DNA from: Cronobacter condimenti 1330 | Lineage (GTDB): Bacteria; Pseudomonadota; Gammaproteobacteria; Enterobacterales; Enterobacteriaceae | Assembly: GCF_001277255.1 (NCBI RefSeq) | Contig: NZ_CP012264.1 | Span: forward strand, 1,116,001-1,180,000 | Length of the DNA: 64,000 bases | Direction of reading: 5' to 3' | Part shown: positions 9,346-17,010 of the stretch, piece after piece | Position numbering within the stretch: position 1 is the stretch's first letter | How the letters are laid out: every line of letters starts with the position of its first letter | Made by a program: the position numbers and the translations under genes | Notes under the pieces: generated by a model | What the model was told of the DNA's origin: nothing | The model's database searches: none | Seen by the model: only the letters and a program-made list of their open reading frames with translations

Positions 9346-9744
9346 ATGCAGACTCAAATAAAAGTGCGCGGTTACCACATGGATGTTTATCAGCATGTGA
9401 ACAACGCGCGTTATCTGGAATTTCTGGAAGAAGCTCGCTGGGACGGGCTGGAAAACGACGAAAGTTTTAAATGGATGATGGCGCATAACATCGCTTTCAT
9501 CGTGGCCAATATCAACATTAACTATCGACGACCCGCTGTGCTTGGTGACCTGCTGACTGTCACAAGTCAGGTAAAACAGTTAAACGGTAAAAGCGGTGTC
9601 CTGAGTCAGGTTATTACGCTTGAGCCTGAAGGTGAGGTTGTCGCCGATGCGCTTATTACTTTTGTTTGTATTGACCTTAAAACGCAGAAAGCGCTACCGA
9701 TTGAAGGCGAATTGCGTGAAAAACTGGAAAATATCACAGGGTAA
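9346..9744 (+). CDS. fadM: FadM, long-chain acyl-CoA thioesterase III
   Basis: Hot-dog fold thioesterase of 132 residues, the E. coli length. It hydrolyses acyl-CoA by-products of beta-oxidation, chiefly 3,5-tetradecadienoyl-CoA in E. coli. The YbgC/4HBT motif DVYQHVNNARYLEFLEE near residues 13-29 contains the catalytic Asp. In E. coli it is FadR-controlled; no FadR box was confirmed here. On its right lies the CRISPR relic instead of the usual ybaX (queC) gene. Confidence 0.97.
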   Translation: MQTQIKVRGYHMDVYQHVNNARYLEFLEEARWDGLENDESFKWMMAHNIAFIVANININYRRPAVLGDLLTVTSQVKQLNGKSGVLSQVITLEPEGEVVADALITFVCIDLKTQKALPIEGELREKLENITG

Positions 9745-9879
9745 ATTCCGCACTGGCTACAATAGTATTTCTGCGCATGGAATTTTTACGCTCTATAGCA
9801 AACAATCTGGTAAATGTTACCGCTTTACCTGCGGTACAAAAAACATGTTTAAAATCAAGAGCCCAGGCGTTCTTTAACA

Positions 9880-9955
9880 AATTGGAGTGTTATCAAAACG
9901 TTGGTAGAATATGGTCCTTATAGAAGCTGAATAAAAACAATAGGTTGTAATTAGC
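9880..9955 (+). promoter_or_regulatory. Type I-E CRISPR leader remnant with IHF site
   Basis: The about 57 bp before the repeat at 9956 resemble the leader-proximal part of E. coli type I-E leaders as I recall it: GTTGGTAGA (9900-9908) at the same distance and CAATAGGTTGTAATTAG directly before the repeat. A 12/13 match to the IHF consensus (WATCAA-N4-TTR) lies at 9935-9947, where IHF binds in E. coli during spacer acquisition. TTCTTTAACAAATTGG at 9873-9888 also recalls the upstream leader. The resemblance was judged by eye. Confidence 0.7.
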
Positions 9956-10044
9956 GCGTTCCCCGCACCAGCGGGGATAAAGGGGCCAACAATATTTGCA
10001 GTAAGAGCGGCAATCATATTCCCTCTGCCCGCAGAAATAATCGA
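9956..10044 (+). CRISPR. Relic mini-array: one type I-E repeat, one spacer-length segment, one decayed repeat
   Basis: The 29 bases at 9956-9984 differ from the enterobacterial type I-E consensus repeat at only about 4 places and keep the CCCCGC / GCGGGG hairpin arms. After a 31-base spacer-like segment (9985-10015), the 29 bases at 10016-10044 match the consensus at about 17 of 29 positions, as expected of a degenerate terminal repeat. No cas gene is in the window. The hydrolase gene starts 112 bp downstream in the same direction. Probably an array that lost its spacers or never grew. Confidence 0.72.
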
Positions 10045-10156
10045 CTTCATTTTGTTTGTTTTTCCGGTGCTCTCCCATCAGCTCAGATCCTGCAGTGGGG
10101 TTTATACTTCAAACCGATCGTTAATTTTCACAACACTGCGCAACAAAGGAGAGGCT

Positions 10157-10993
10157 ATGCGAGTACACCATCTGAATTGCGGTTGTATGTGTCCTTTGGG
10201 CGGCGCGCTGTACGATGGCTTCAGCAAAGGGCTACACGCGCATCTTATTTGCCATTGCCTGCTGATTGAAACGCAAAACCATGGCCTGGTGTTGGTGGAT
10301 ACCGGCTTTGGCTGCGACGATATGCGTCATCCGGGGCGACGATTACCTCTCTTCTTTAGGGCACTGAATAATATTCAGTACCGGGAATCATTAACGGCAT
10401 TGCATCAAATTAAGGCGCTCGGCTTTAAGGCAGAGGATGTGCGGCATATCGTTTTAACACATCTTGATTTCGACCATGCGGGCGGGATCAGCGATTTTCC
10501 TCATGCGCAGGTACATCTGATGCAGCAGGAGATGACGGCAGCTGACGCGCGGCGTACTTGGCTTGATGGCGCGCGCTATCGTCCGGGGCAGTGGGGTAAT
10601 CAGTCTGGCTGGCACGGTTACCAGGCGCATGGTGAGCCGTGGTTTGGCTTTAGCGCGGTGCGCTCGCTTGATGGACTGCCGCCGGAAATTCTGTTGATAC
10701 CGCTGCCGGGACATACCGAAGGCCATGCGGGGGTAGCGATCGATACGCCGCACAGCTGGATGCTGCACGGGGGCGATGCCTGGTTTTATCGGGATGAAAT
10801 GGCGAGCGACCCACACTGTACGCCGGGCCTGCGTTTTTATCAGTGGATGATGCAAAAAGACAAAGCCGCACGGCTTGCGAACCAAAAACGCCTGCGAATT
10901 CTCTCCGCTGATACTCACGCGGGCGTGACGCTCTTTTGCAGCCATGACGCCCGCGAGTTCGAACGCGTCAGCGGGAAAAATTTGGCTATTTAA
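10157..10993 (+). CDS. Metallo-beta-lactamase-fold hydrolase
   Basis: A 278-residue MBL-superfamily enzyme with the dizinc motif THLDFDHAGG (HxxxDH type) near residue 100, GHTEGHAG near 190 and HGGDAWF near 205. This pattern is common in lactonase-like members of the AttM/AhlD kind, so an ester- or lactone-cleaving enzyme is plausible, but the substrate cannot be read from sequence. The start at 10157 has AGGAGAGG six bases upstream. Its 3' end overlaps that of convergent queC by 8 bp. The 5' region is the CRISPR relic. It is not in this place in E. coli. Confidence 0.88.
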   Translation: MRVHHLNCGCMCPLGGALYDGFSKGLHAHLICHCLLIETQNHGLVLVDTGFGCDDMRHPGRRLPLFFRALNNIQYRESLTALHQIKALGFKAEDVRHIVLTHLDFDHAGGISDFPHAQVHLMQQEMTAADARRTWLDGARYRPGQWGNQSGWHGYQAHGEPWFGFSAVRSLDGLPPEILLIPLPGHTEGHAGVAIDTPHSWMLHGGDAWFYRDEMASDPHCTPGLRFYQWMMQKDKAARLANQKRLRILSADTHAGVTLFCSHDAREFERVSGKNLAI

Positions 10994-11681
10994 GCCCGGT
11001 TTTTTGCTTCATCGCAGCCATAATAGCAGGTCTGTCCGCCTGATACTGGCTCAGGCCGTTTGCCCGCAGATGGCAAGCGGCACACTCACCGCAGCCATCG
11101 CCCTGAATGCCGTTATAACAGGTCAACGTCTGGTGGCGAATCACCTCCAGCTTGTCCCAGTAATCTGCCAGCGCCCAGGTTTCTGCTTTATTCAGCCACA
11201 TTAAGGGCGTCTCAAAGCGCACATCGCGCGCCATGCCGAGCATAACGGCATGGTTCAGCGCTTTGACAAACTCGTCGCGACAATCGGGATAGCCTGAGAA
11301 ATCGGTCTCGCATACGCCGGTAATGACAGCTTCTGCCTGCACCTGATACGCATAAATTGAAGCCAGCGTCAGAAAGAGAATGTTGCGGCCTGGTACGAAT
11401 GTGCTCGGTAGCCCTTCGGCATCGGGATCGTAATCCGGCACCGGAATACTGTCGCGTGTCAGGCTGCTGACCGCGAGTTCGTTAAGCAGCGTAACATCCA
11501 GCACTTTGTGGGCGCGTGCGCCCAGTGATGCGGCAAGCGCGCTCGCGACATCAATCTCCGCACGATGGCGCTGGCCGTAATCAAACGTCACGCAATGCAC
11601 TTCATCGTATTGATGTAATGCCTGAATCAGGCAGGTAGTGGAATCCTGGCCCCCGCTGAAGACCACAACGGCACGTTTCAT
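10986..11681 (-). CDS. queC: QueC, 7-cyano-7-deazaguanine (preQ0) synthase
   Basis: ATP-dependent enzyme converting 7-carboxy-7-deazaguanine to preQ0 in the queuosine tRNA-modification pathway. It has 231 residues, the E. coli length. The PP-loop SGGQDSTTC is at residues 9-17 and the zinc-binding cluster GDGCGECAACHLR near 186-200. In E. coli ybaE and cof follow on this side; here they are missing and replaced by an accessory block. Confidence 0.98.
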   Translation of the reverse strand: MKRAVVVFSGGQDSTTCLIQALHQYDEVHCVTFDYGQRHRAEIDVASALAASLGARAHKVLDVTLLNELAVSSLTRDSIPVPDYDPDAEGLPSTFVPGRNILFLTLASIYAYQVQAEAVITGVCETDFSGYPDCRDEFVKALNHAVMLGMARDVRFETPLMWLNKAETWALADYWDKLEVIRHQTLTCYNGIQGDGCGECAACHLRANGLSQYQADRPAIMAAMKQKTGLK

Positions 11682-12100
11682 AAAGCCTCTGTCAATGAAT
11701 TGCTAAACCGTTATGGTAACGTCGCGTCGCCGCGTCCACCAGCTTCTTGCGCTGGCAGCAGCGACGCTTGGCTGAAATCAAAGCAGCCATTTGCGTTCAA
11801 TGCGTATGCTCAACGGTCATGGTTTTGACACGCGCAAACGGCTGGCGCAGCGTAACGATTCCAACAACTCTCGCACAGCGCGGTAACGGCGTCGCACGCT
11901 GGGGGCGAAATGGCGAATGGTATGGCGTTTGGAGATGCAACGAACGGCTGGTAAATGTGATTGTTGGTCGAAAAAGGGCTGCTTGTAGCTTGTAGGAAAC
12001 GCGATGCCGCAGTTTATTGCGGCGTCGCCTCACTTGTTGGTGACAGGGCATTTGTCGGTGATGGGGCATTTCAGTAAACCGGGGAGTAACCCCGGCGTTT
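11682..12100. other. 419-bp stretch without a recognisable gene
   Basis: Between the queC start and the end of the coiled-coil gene. Short frames are open on both strands (82 and 90 codons), but both are Arg/Cys/His-rich and resemble no family known to me. It must hold the queC promoter near its left end. This is where ybaE and cof lie in E. coli, so it may be a scar of gene replacement; that is inference. Confidence 0.5.
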
Positions 12101-12103
12101 TTA
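12079..12103. terminator. Hairpin at the end of the coiled-coil gene
   Basis: CCGGGG / CCCCGG stem with an AGTAA loop; a T run follows only on the + strand, so it is a weak terminator for the minus-strand gene that ends here. Confidence 0.4.
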
Positions 12104-14488
12104 TTTCCCGGCGCTTATCGTGACCGTCAGCTTCATCAGCGAGTAATTAAAGAGCTGTGGCGGCATGGTGTCCGGGTTATAGAGATCGCCTGCAAAGCAG
12201 TAAACCTCCATCACGCCACCCCGTTTACCCAGTTCCAGCGCCTGCTGGAAGATATACGGGAGGTTTTCGTCATAGGTTACCGGCACATTCGCATTGTTGT
12301 TTAATACGCGTCCTTCCAGCGTCTCTTCTTTGAATGATACGTTCACCGTATCGCCTGGCGAGATAGCTTTTTTGCCCGCTTTGGTCTGAATAAAAAACAG
12401 CGATTTATTACGTTTAAGCAGCTTCTTCTGTGCGGTGATTTTCTCAAGCTGGTTAATACCTGCTTCATACTTTTTCTCTTCGCGGCCAGAAAGCTCTTTC
12501 AAGAGCGCATCATGCAGAGAAAGCAGCGCTTTCGGCTCAATAACAACCTTTTGCGCCAGACCGTCTTTAATACCGGTCATTAGCACCGGGAGATTGGTTT
12601 TGATGCCGAGATCGGCCATCTGATCCATGCTCTTTTGTACAAGCCTTGAGAACATGACACCGTTGGCGTAAGACTGCTTGCTCGCTTTATCTTTAAGCGA
12701 TGCGGCACTAACTTCCATGGCGGCCGGGGTTTGAGACTGCGCCAGCGCGTCGGCTTTCAGCTTCTCGGTTTGCGCCAGCAGTTCCGCTTTCTCTTTTTCT
12801 GCCTGGGCTTTTTGCGCGGCGCTTTCGGTGCTCAGGTTTGTCAGTTTAGTGTTGAGTTCTTCATTAGCACGTTTTAGCTCAGCGAGCGCTTTTTGCTGGT
12901 CAGTCGTCGGGATCGTATTTAACGCTTTAGCAGACTGCGCTTCTTCTTTAAGGGCCTGCAACGTTTTATCGGACTGCTGCAACCGGGTTTCTTTGTCAGA
13001 CAGCGACTGCTTCAGCGTGGTGATTTCAGCCTGGGCATCGGTGAGCTGTTTATTCAGCGCAGTCCTCGCCGTAGACAATTGTGCGGCCTGTTGTTGCTGG
13101 GTTTGCAACTGCTGCGTTTGTTCACTCTGGCTAGCCTTAACGCGCGCAAGCTCGGTCTCAAGCGCGGCGGCTTTCTCCTGTGTGGTTGCGGCAAGCGTTG
13201 ACGAGGCGTTGAGTTTTTCAGTCAGGGCGACAATCTGCGCCTTCAGCGCTTCCTGCGCCGCCTGATTCTTCTGCAGTAAGGCGGTCTGTTCTGCCTGTGT
13301 TTTCTGCAGTTTTTCCTGATCTTTTTTGCTAAGCGTACTGGTTTGTTGCTGAAGAAGACGATTTTCCTGGGCAAGCGTCGCCTTTTCCTGCGCAAGCTCC
13401 GCGAGCTGCTTTTGCAGCGCGCTTTGGTTTTGTGAATGCTCAGCACCTGCCTGTTTGAGCACAGCGAGTTCGGTGGCGCGTTTATCAAGCTCAGCCTGGA
13501 GCGCCTGCGCTTTCTGGTTCAGGGCGTCCACTTTCCGGGCGTTTTGTTCCGCAAGCGTCGCTTTTTCCTGCGCAAGCTCCTTGAGCTGCTTTTCCAGCGC
13601 GCTTTGGTTTTGTGAATGTTCAGCACCTGCCTGTTTGAGCGCAGCGAGTTCGGTGGCGCGTTTATCAAGCTCAGCCTGGAGCGCCTGCGCTTTCTGGTTC
13701 AGGGCGTCCACATTCCGGGCGTTCTGTTCCGCAAGCGTCGCCTTTTCCTGCGCAAGCTCCGCGAGCTGTTTTTGCAGCGCGCTTTCGTGTTGCGCGCGTT
13801 TGTCGCCCGCTGTTTTGAGCGCTAACAGTTCGTCGGCACGTTTGTTGAGTTCATTGCGCAGCGCCTGCATATCGCTGTTAAAACGCGCGGTGCTTTGTGT
13901 GTTCTTTTCCGCGAGCGCGGCTTTTTCCTGTTCAAGACGAGTAATCTGTTTTTGGAGGGCGCTTTCACTGACGGAGCGACTCTCGCTGGCTTTGTTCAAC
14001 TGTGCCAGTTCTGCGGTTTTACTGGTCAGCGCAGCCTGAAGCTGCGCTGTTTTTTTCTCCAGTACTTCAATCCGTGCCGCCTGCTGCGTAGCGGTCGCGC
14101 CTTGCTCACGCCGCGCGTTTTGCAGGCTCTCGGTAAGCCGGTCGTTTTCTTTTGCCAGCGCGCTGTTGTCTTTCAACAACTGCATATTTTGAGCGTTAAG
14201 ATCTGACGACGTGCCGAGGCTTTTCTTCTCCTGCTCAGCCGCCTTAATTTGTTTTTTCAGGCGTGCAATTTCTTGCTGAAGATCGTTGATTTGCGCGCGT
14301 GACGCCGACGGCGTTTGCGCGCGTCGGGTGGGGGCCGGGAAGTCCATTTGCTTCACTTCTATTTGCTGAATAGAAGACAGAAAATCATTTCCCTGGCTGT
14401 TTTGCGCAGCCCAGGACGATGGCCCGCTCAGCGCCAGCATTATTAAGATGCAGAGCGTACGCTTATGGCTTTGTATTCTTCCCTTCAT
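12101..14488 (-). CDS. Secreted long coiled-coil protein with C-terminal FKBP-like region
   Basis: About 795 residues from the ATG at 14488, preceded by GAGAGGTGACGGG; an in-frame ATG at 14503 overlaps the upstream stop as ATGA but has a poorer ribosome site. A signal peptide (about 1-27, ending SSWAA) is followed by a continuous coiled coil of about 500 residues rich in Ala, Gln, Glu and Lys. It includes tandem 60-residue repeats around LAQEKATLAEQNARK. The last about 190 residues resemble Mip/FkpA-type FKBP proteins: a helical dimerisation segment and then a domain ending MPPQLFNYSLMKLTVTI. The usual aromatic active-site residues are not evident, so isomerase activity is doubtful. Probably periplasmic or cell-envelope. 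Function unknown. Confidence 0.75.
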   Translation of the reverse strand: MKGRIQSHKRTLCILIMLALSGPSSWAAQNSQGNDFLSSIQQIEVKQMDFPAPTRRAQTPSASRAQINDLQQEIARLKKQIKAAEQEKKSLGTSSDLNAQNMQLLKDNSALAKENDRLTESLQNARREQGATATQQAARIEVLEKKTAQLQAALTSKTAELAQLNKASESRSVSESALQKQITRLEQEKAALAEKNTQSTARFNSDMQALRNELNKRADELLALKTAGDKRAQHESALQKQLAELAQEKATLAEQNARNVDALNQKAQALQAELDKRATELAALKQAGAEHSQNQSALEKQLKELAQEKATLAEQNARKVDALNQKAQALQAELDKRATELAVLKQAGAEHSQNQSALQKQLAELAQEKATLAQENRLLQQQTSTLSKKDQEKLQKTQAEQTALLQKNQAAQEALKAQIVALTEKLNASSTLAATTQEKAAALETELARVKASQSEQTQQLQTQQQQAAQLSTARTALNKQLTDAQAEITTLKQSLSDKETRLQQSDKTLQALKEEAQSAKALNTIPTTDQQKALAELKRANEELNTKLTNLSTESAAQKAQAEKEKAELLAQTEKLKADALAQSQTPAAMEVSAASLKDKASKQSYANGVMFSRLVQKSMDQMADLGIKTNLPVLMTGIKDGLAQKVVIEPKALLSLHDALLKELSGREEKKYEAGINQLEKITAQKKLLKRNKSLFFIQTKAGKKAISPGDTVNVSFKEETLEGRVLNNNANVPVTYDENLPYIFQQALELGKRGGVMEVYCFAGDLYNPDTMPPQLFNYSLMKLTVTISAGK
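13381..14100 (-). repeat. Four tandem 180-bp repeats inside the coiled-coil gene
   Basis: Units begin at 13381, 13561, 13741 and 13921 with an exact 180-bp period. The first two are almost identical over their whole length, the third shares about half and the fourth is diverged. Each codes for 60 residues of coiled coil. Keeping the frame and the heptad phase suggests expansion by in-frame duplication. Confidence 0.9.
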
Positions 14489-14499
14489 CCCGTCACCTC

Positions 14500-14946
14500 T
14501 CATTTAGCAATTCCTGCGCCTTTTTTCAGTTCGGCCAGTAAGGATTGCGAAATCGTATTGCAGGCATCGTTTACACGGAACTGATAAAGCGGCGTGATGG
14601 TATCGACCATAATATTGGACAGATCCCCGCTGATAGAGGCGTAATATTGCGTAGCTTTTATACTGCGGTAGAGCGTGTCTATCTGTTCCCGGTATTTATC
14701 ACGATTAATATCGGCAAGGTGTTTGGTTTCGGCGAGACAGCGTTCCAGGCGCAGTTTAGTATTTTCACTAACGGGCGCCAGCTGGTTCATCGATTCAACC
14801 GGCGTGGGCGCAGGTTGTGCAGGGGCAGACATCGCGCTTGCGGTCTGTGGCGCGCTGCTTTTCACCGGTACGGTTTTTTTTCCGGTGGTACAGGCGCTTA
14901 AAGACATCATCATCGCAGCAATATAAATGATTTTTTTATCTAACAT
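14500..14946 (-). CDS. Small lipoprotein, first gene of the coiled-coil operon
   Basis: 148 residues with a lipoprotein signal ending in the lipobox LSAC (Cys19). A Pro/Ala/Ser-rich linker (about 25-55) leads to a helical domain containing two Cys (near 70 and 128, in LERCLAE and NDACNTI) that could form a disulfide. No family recognised. The residue after Cys19 is Thr, so sorting to the outer membrane is expected by the +2 rule. It lies 11 bp or less upstream of the coiled-coil gene, so the two are surely cotranscribed and perhaps form one envelope complex. Confidence 0.75.
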   Translation of the reverse strand: MLDKKIIYIAAMMMSLSACTTGKKTVPVKSSAPQTASAMSAPAQPAPTPVESMNQLAPVSENTKLRLERCLAETKHLADINRDKYREQIDTLYRSIKATQYYASISGDLSNIMVDTITPLYQFRVNDACNTISQSLLAELKKGAGIAK

Positions 14947-15281
14947 ATTATCTCTTATCTGTCTGATTACAGGATGCCAGCCATCCCTGGCGCCACATGG
15001 CCGGGATTACCCGAAATTTGTCCAGTAATAGACTGACCAACCGCGAGGGGTGCGCGGAATAACGCCAGCATACCGGGAGAAAGAACGCTGATTTTATACA
15101 GACTTGATGAAGATAGATTTTAATAAATTCTTAAAAGTGATTGTTTTATTATTTAAGGAAATGATTGGGTGTGATTTATTTGGCTGAGTTATTTTTATGA
15201 AGGGAAGCTATAGATAAAGAACATTGGAAGTAAAATTTTTTTGGGCAGATAAATATAATGCAGATGAGTAAAGCAGGCGGT
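14947..15281. other. AT-rich gene-free region upstream of the lipoprotein operon
   Basis: About 335 bp with no credible gene. The right two thirds (15085-15260) are clearly more AT-rich than the neighbours, typical of H-NS-bound accessory DNA. The promoter of the lipoprotein/coiled-coil operon must lie here. Confidence 0.5.
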
Positions 15282-15307
15282 AAAAAAAGCGGCGAATTGA
15301 CGCCGCT
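15282..15307 (-). terminator. Terminator of the cysteine desulfhydrase-like gene
   Basis: Read on the minus strand: AGCGGCG / CGCCGCT stem with a six-base loop followed by seven T, 21 bases after the stop. Confidence 0.9.
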
Positions 15308-15328
15308 CTGTAATGGCTTGCGCCGCGC

Positions 15329-16375
15329 TTAACGCAGCAGATCTGTAATGGTGGCGCGCCACGGCGACACATCGCCAATCGATGCGGCCACCCATGCGGG
15401 ATTGTGGTAGGTCTCCAGATACCGCTCGCCGCTGTCGCACAACAGCGTGACGATAGCGCCGCTGCGCCCCTCGTCGCGCATCCGCGCCGCCAGTTGCAAT
15501 GCTCCCCACATATTTGTGCCGGTAGAGGCGCCCACTTTACGACCCAACAATTCGCTCAGCCACTGCATCGCCGCAACGCTTGCCGCATCCGGCACTTGCA
15601 ACATTTCATCGATCACATCTGGAATAAAAGAAGGTTCGACGCGCGGACGACCAATCCCTTCAATGCGGCTCCCGACGGTGCTTTTTAGTCCGCTATCGCG
15701 CTGCTGCCAGTAGTCATAAAAGACGGAGTTTTGCGGATCGACGACCATCAGGCGCGTGGCGTGGCCCTGATAGCGCAGGTAGCGGCCAATCGTCGCGGAG
15801 GTACCTCCGGTGCCCGCACTCATCACGATGTAATCGGGGATGGGGTGCGGTTCGTCGGTCATCTGGCGAAAAATACTGTCGGCGATATTGTTATTGCCGC
15901 GCCAGTCGGTGGCACGTTCAGCGAACGTAAACTGATCCATATAACGTCCCTGCAGTTCACGCGCGAGCACTTCGGACGCCTCGTAAATTTCGCAGGCGCT
16001 CTGCACGAAGTGGCAACGCCCGCCGTAAAATTCAATCTGTTCGACTTTGCGCCTTGCGGTACAGGCGGGCATCACGGCGATAAATGGCAGGCCCAGCATC
16101 CGGGCGAACCAGGCTTCCGAGACGGCAGTCGAACCTGACGAGGCCTCAATAATGGGGGTGCCCTCGCGGATCCAGCCGTTGCAAAGACCATATAAAAACA
16201 GCGAACGTGCCAGACGATGCTTCAGGCTGCCGGTGGGATGCGTACTTTCGTCTTTCAGATAGAACCAGATGCCCGGGAAAGCGGGCAGGGTAAAGCGGAT
16301 CAAGTGGGTATCCGCAGTGCGCCGGGCATCGGCGTGGATCTCATTTATGGCGTGGTGAACCCAGGTGCTGGACAT
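15329..16375 (-). CDS. ccdA: PLP-dependent cysteine synthase-family enzyme, probable cysteine desulfhydrase CcdA
   Basis: 348 residues of the beta-family PLP fold. The PLP lysine lies in TGSLKHRLA (near residue 52), the substrate loop is ASSGSTAVSE (near 78) and the phosphate-binding loop is SAGTGGTSATIG (near 188). The gene is transcribed away from decR, an Lrp-family regulator that senses cysteine. I recall a Pantoea ananatis cysteine-inducible cysteine desulfhydrase (CcdA) next to a DecR-like regulator; the context and fold fit that enzyme, which would degrade excess toxic cysteine. A cysteine synthase cannot be excluded from sequence alone. Confidence 0.75.
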   Translation of the reverse strand: MSSTWVHHAINEIHADARRTADTHLIRFTLPAFPGIWFYLKDESTHPTGSLKHRLARSLFLYGLCNGWIREGTPIIEASSGSTAVSEAWFARMLGLPFIAVMPACTARRKVEQIEFYGGRCHFVQSACEIYEASEVLARELQGRYMDQFTFAERATDWRGNNNIADSIFRQMTDEPHPIPDYIVMSAGTGGTSATIGRYLRYQGHATRLMVVDPQNSVFYDYWQQRDSGLKSTVGSRIEGIGRPRVEPSFIPDVIDEMLQVPDAASVAAMQWLSELLGRKVGASTGTNMWGALQLAARMRDEGRSGAIVTLLCDSGERYLETYHNPAWVAASIGDVSPWRATITDLLR

Positions 16376-16464
16376 GATACGTTCCGGTTTATCAATTTGT
16401 GCCCAGCGTAAAGCATCTCTCAGGAAAATAAGTTGCCTTTTAGCCTGCGGATTGCTGCTATAGG

Positions 16465-16477
16465 AGAAAATTTTTCT
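16465..16477. promoter_or_regulatory. Candidate DecR operator
   Basis: AGAAAATTTTTCT, a perfect 6-1-6 palindrome 14 bp before decR in the 115-bp divergent region. It is AT-rich like Lrp/AsnC-family sites and placed to control both genes. Inference from position and symmetry. Confidence 0.5.
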
Positions 16478-16490
16478 ACAGGTTACGCGA

Positions 16491-16952
16491 ATGTTAGATA
16501 AAATTGATTGCAGGTTGCTTTCACTGCTTCAGGAAGACGCGACGCTTTCTTTGCAGGCGCTCGCCGATGCCGTTAATCTGACAACCACGCCTTGCTGGAA
16601 ACGGCTCCGGCGTCTGGAGGATGACGGCTTTATTGTGAAGCGCGTTGCCCTCCTTGACCCGGAAAAACTGGGCCTCGGCCTGACGGCCTTTATGCTGATT
16701 AAAACGCAGCATCACAGTAGCGAGTGGTACAGCCGGTTCGTCGCGGTAGTGGAAGAGATGCCGGAAGTGCTCGGTTTCTGGCGCATGGCGGGTGAATACG
16801 ACTACCTTATGCGTGTACAGGTAGCCGATATGAAAAGCTATGACGACTTTTATAAACGTCTGGTTAACCGGGTGCCGGGGCTGTCAGATGTCACTTCGAG
16901 CTTCGCCATGGAGCAGATAAAATACACCACAGCCCTGCCGCTTAAGCGCTGA
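16491..16952 (+). CDS. decR: DecR, Lrp/AsnC-family cysteine-responsive regulator
   Basis: 153 residues (E. coli DecR/YbaO 152). An N-terminal helix-turn-helix (about 5-60, with LQALADAVNLTTTPCWKRL) precedes a C-terminal RAM/AsnC ligand domain (about 65-145). In E. coli it activates a cysteine detoxification operon. Here its divergent neighbour is itself a likely cysteine-degrading enzyme, suggesting a self-contained local switch. It precedes mdlAB, the E. coli order. Confidence 0.95.
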   Translation: MLDKIDCRLLSLLQEDATLSLQALADAVNLTTTPCWKRLRRLEDDGFIVKRVALLDPEKLGLGLTAFMLIKTQHHSSEWYSRFVAVVEEMPEVLGFWRMAGEYDYLMRVQVADMKSYDDFYKRLVNRVPGLSDVTSSFAMEQIKYTTALPLKR

Positions 16953-17010
16953 ACCGTCTGGCAAGTCCACGACGCCCGCGCTTTTTCATCAGACCAATCA
17001 GGAACTTCGC

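Noticed and set aside
11747..12069. Small frames on both strands between queC and the coiled-coil gene
   Set aside because: No good ribosome site, biased Arg/Cys/His composition, no recognised similarity.
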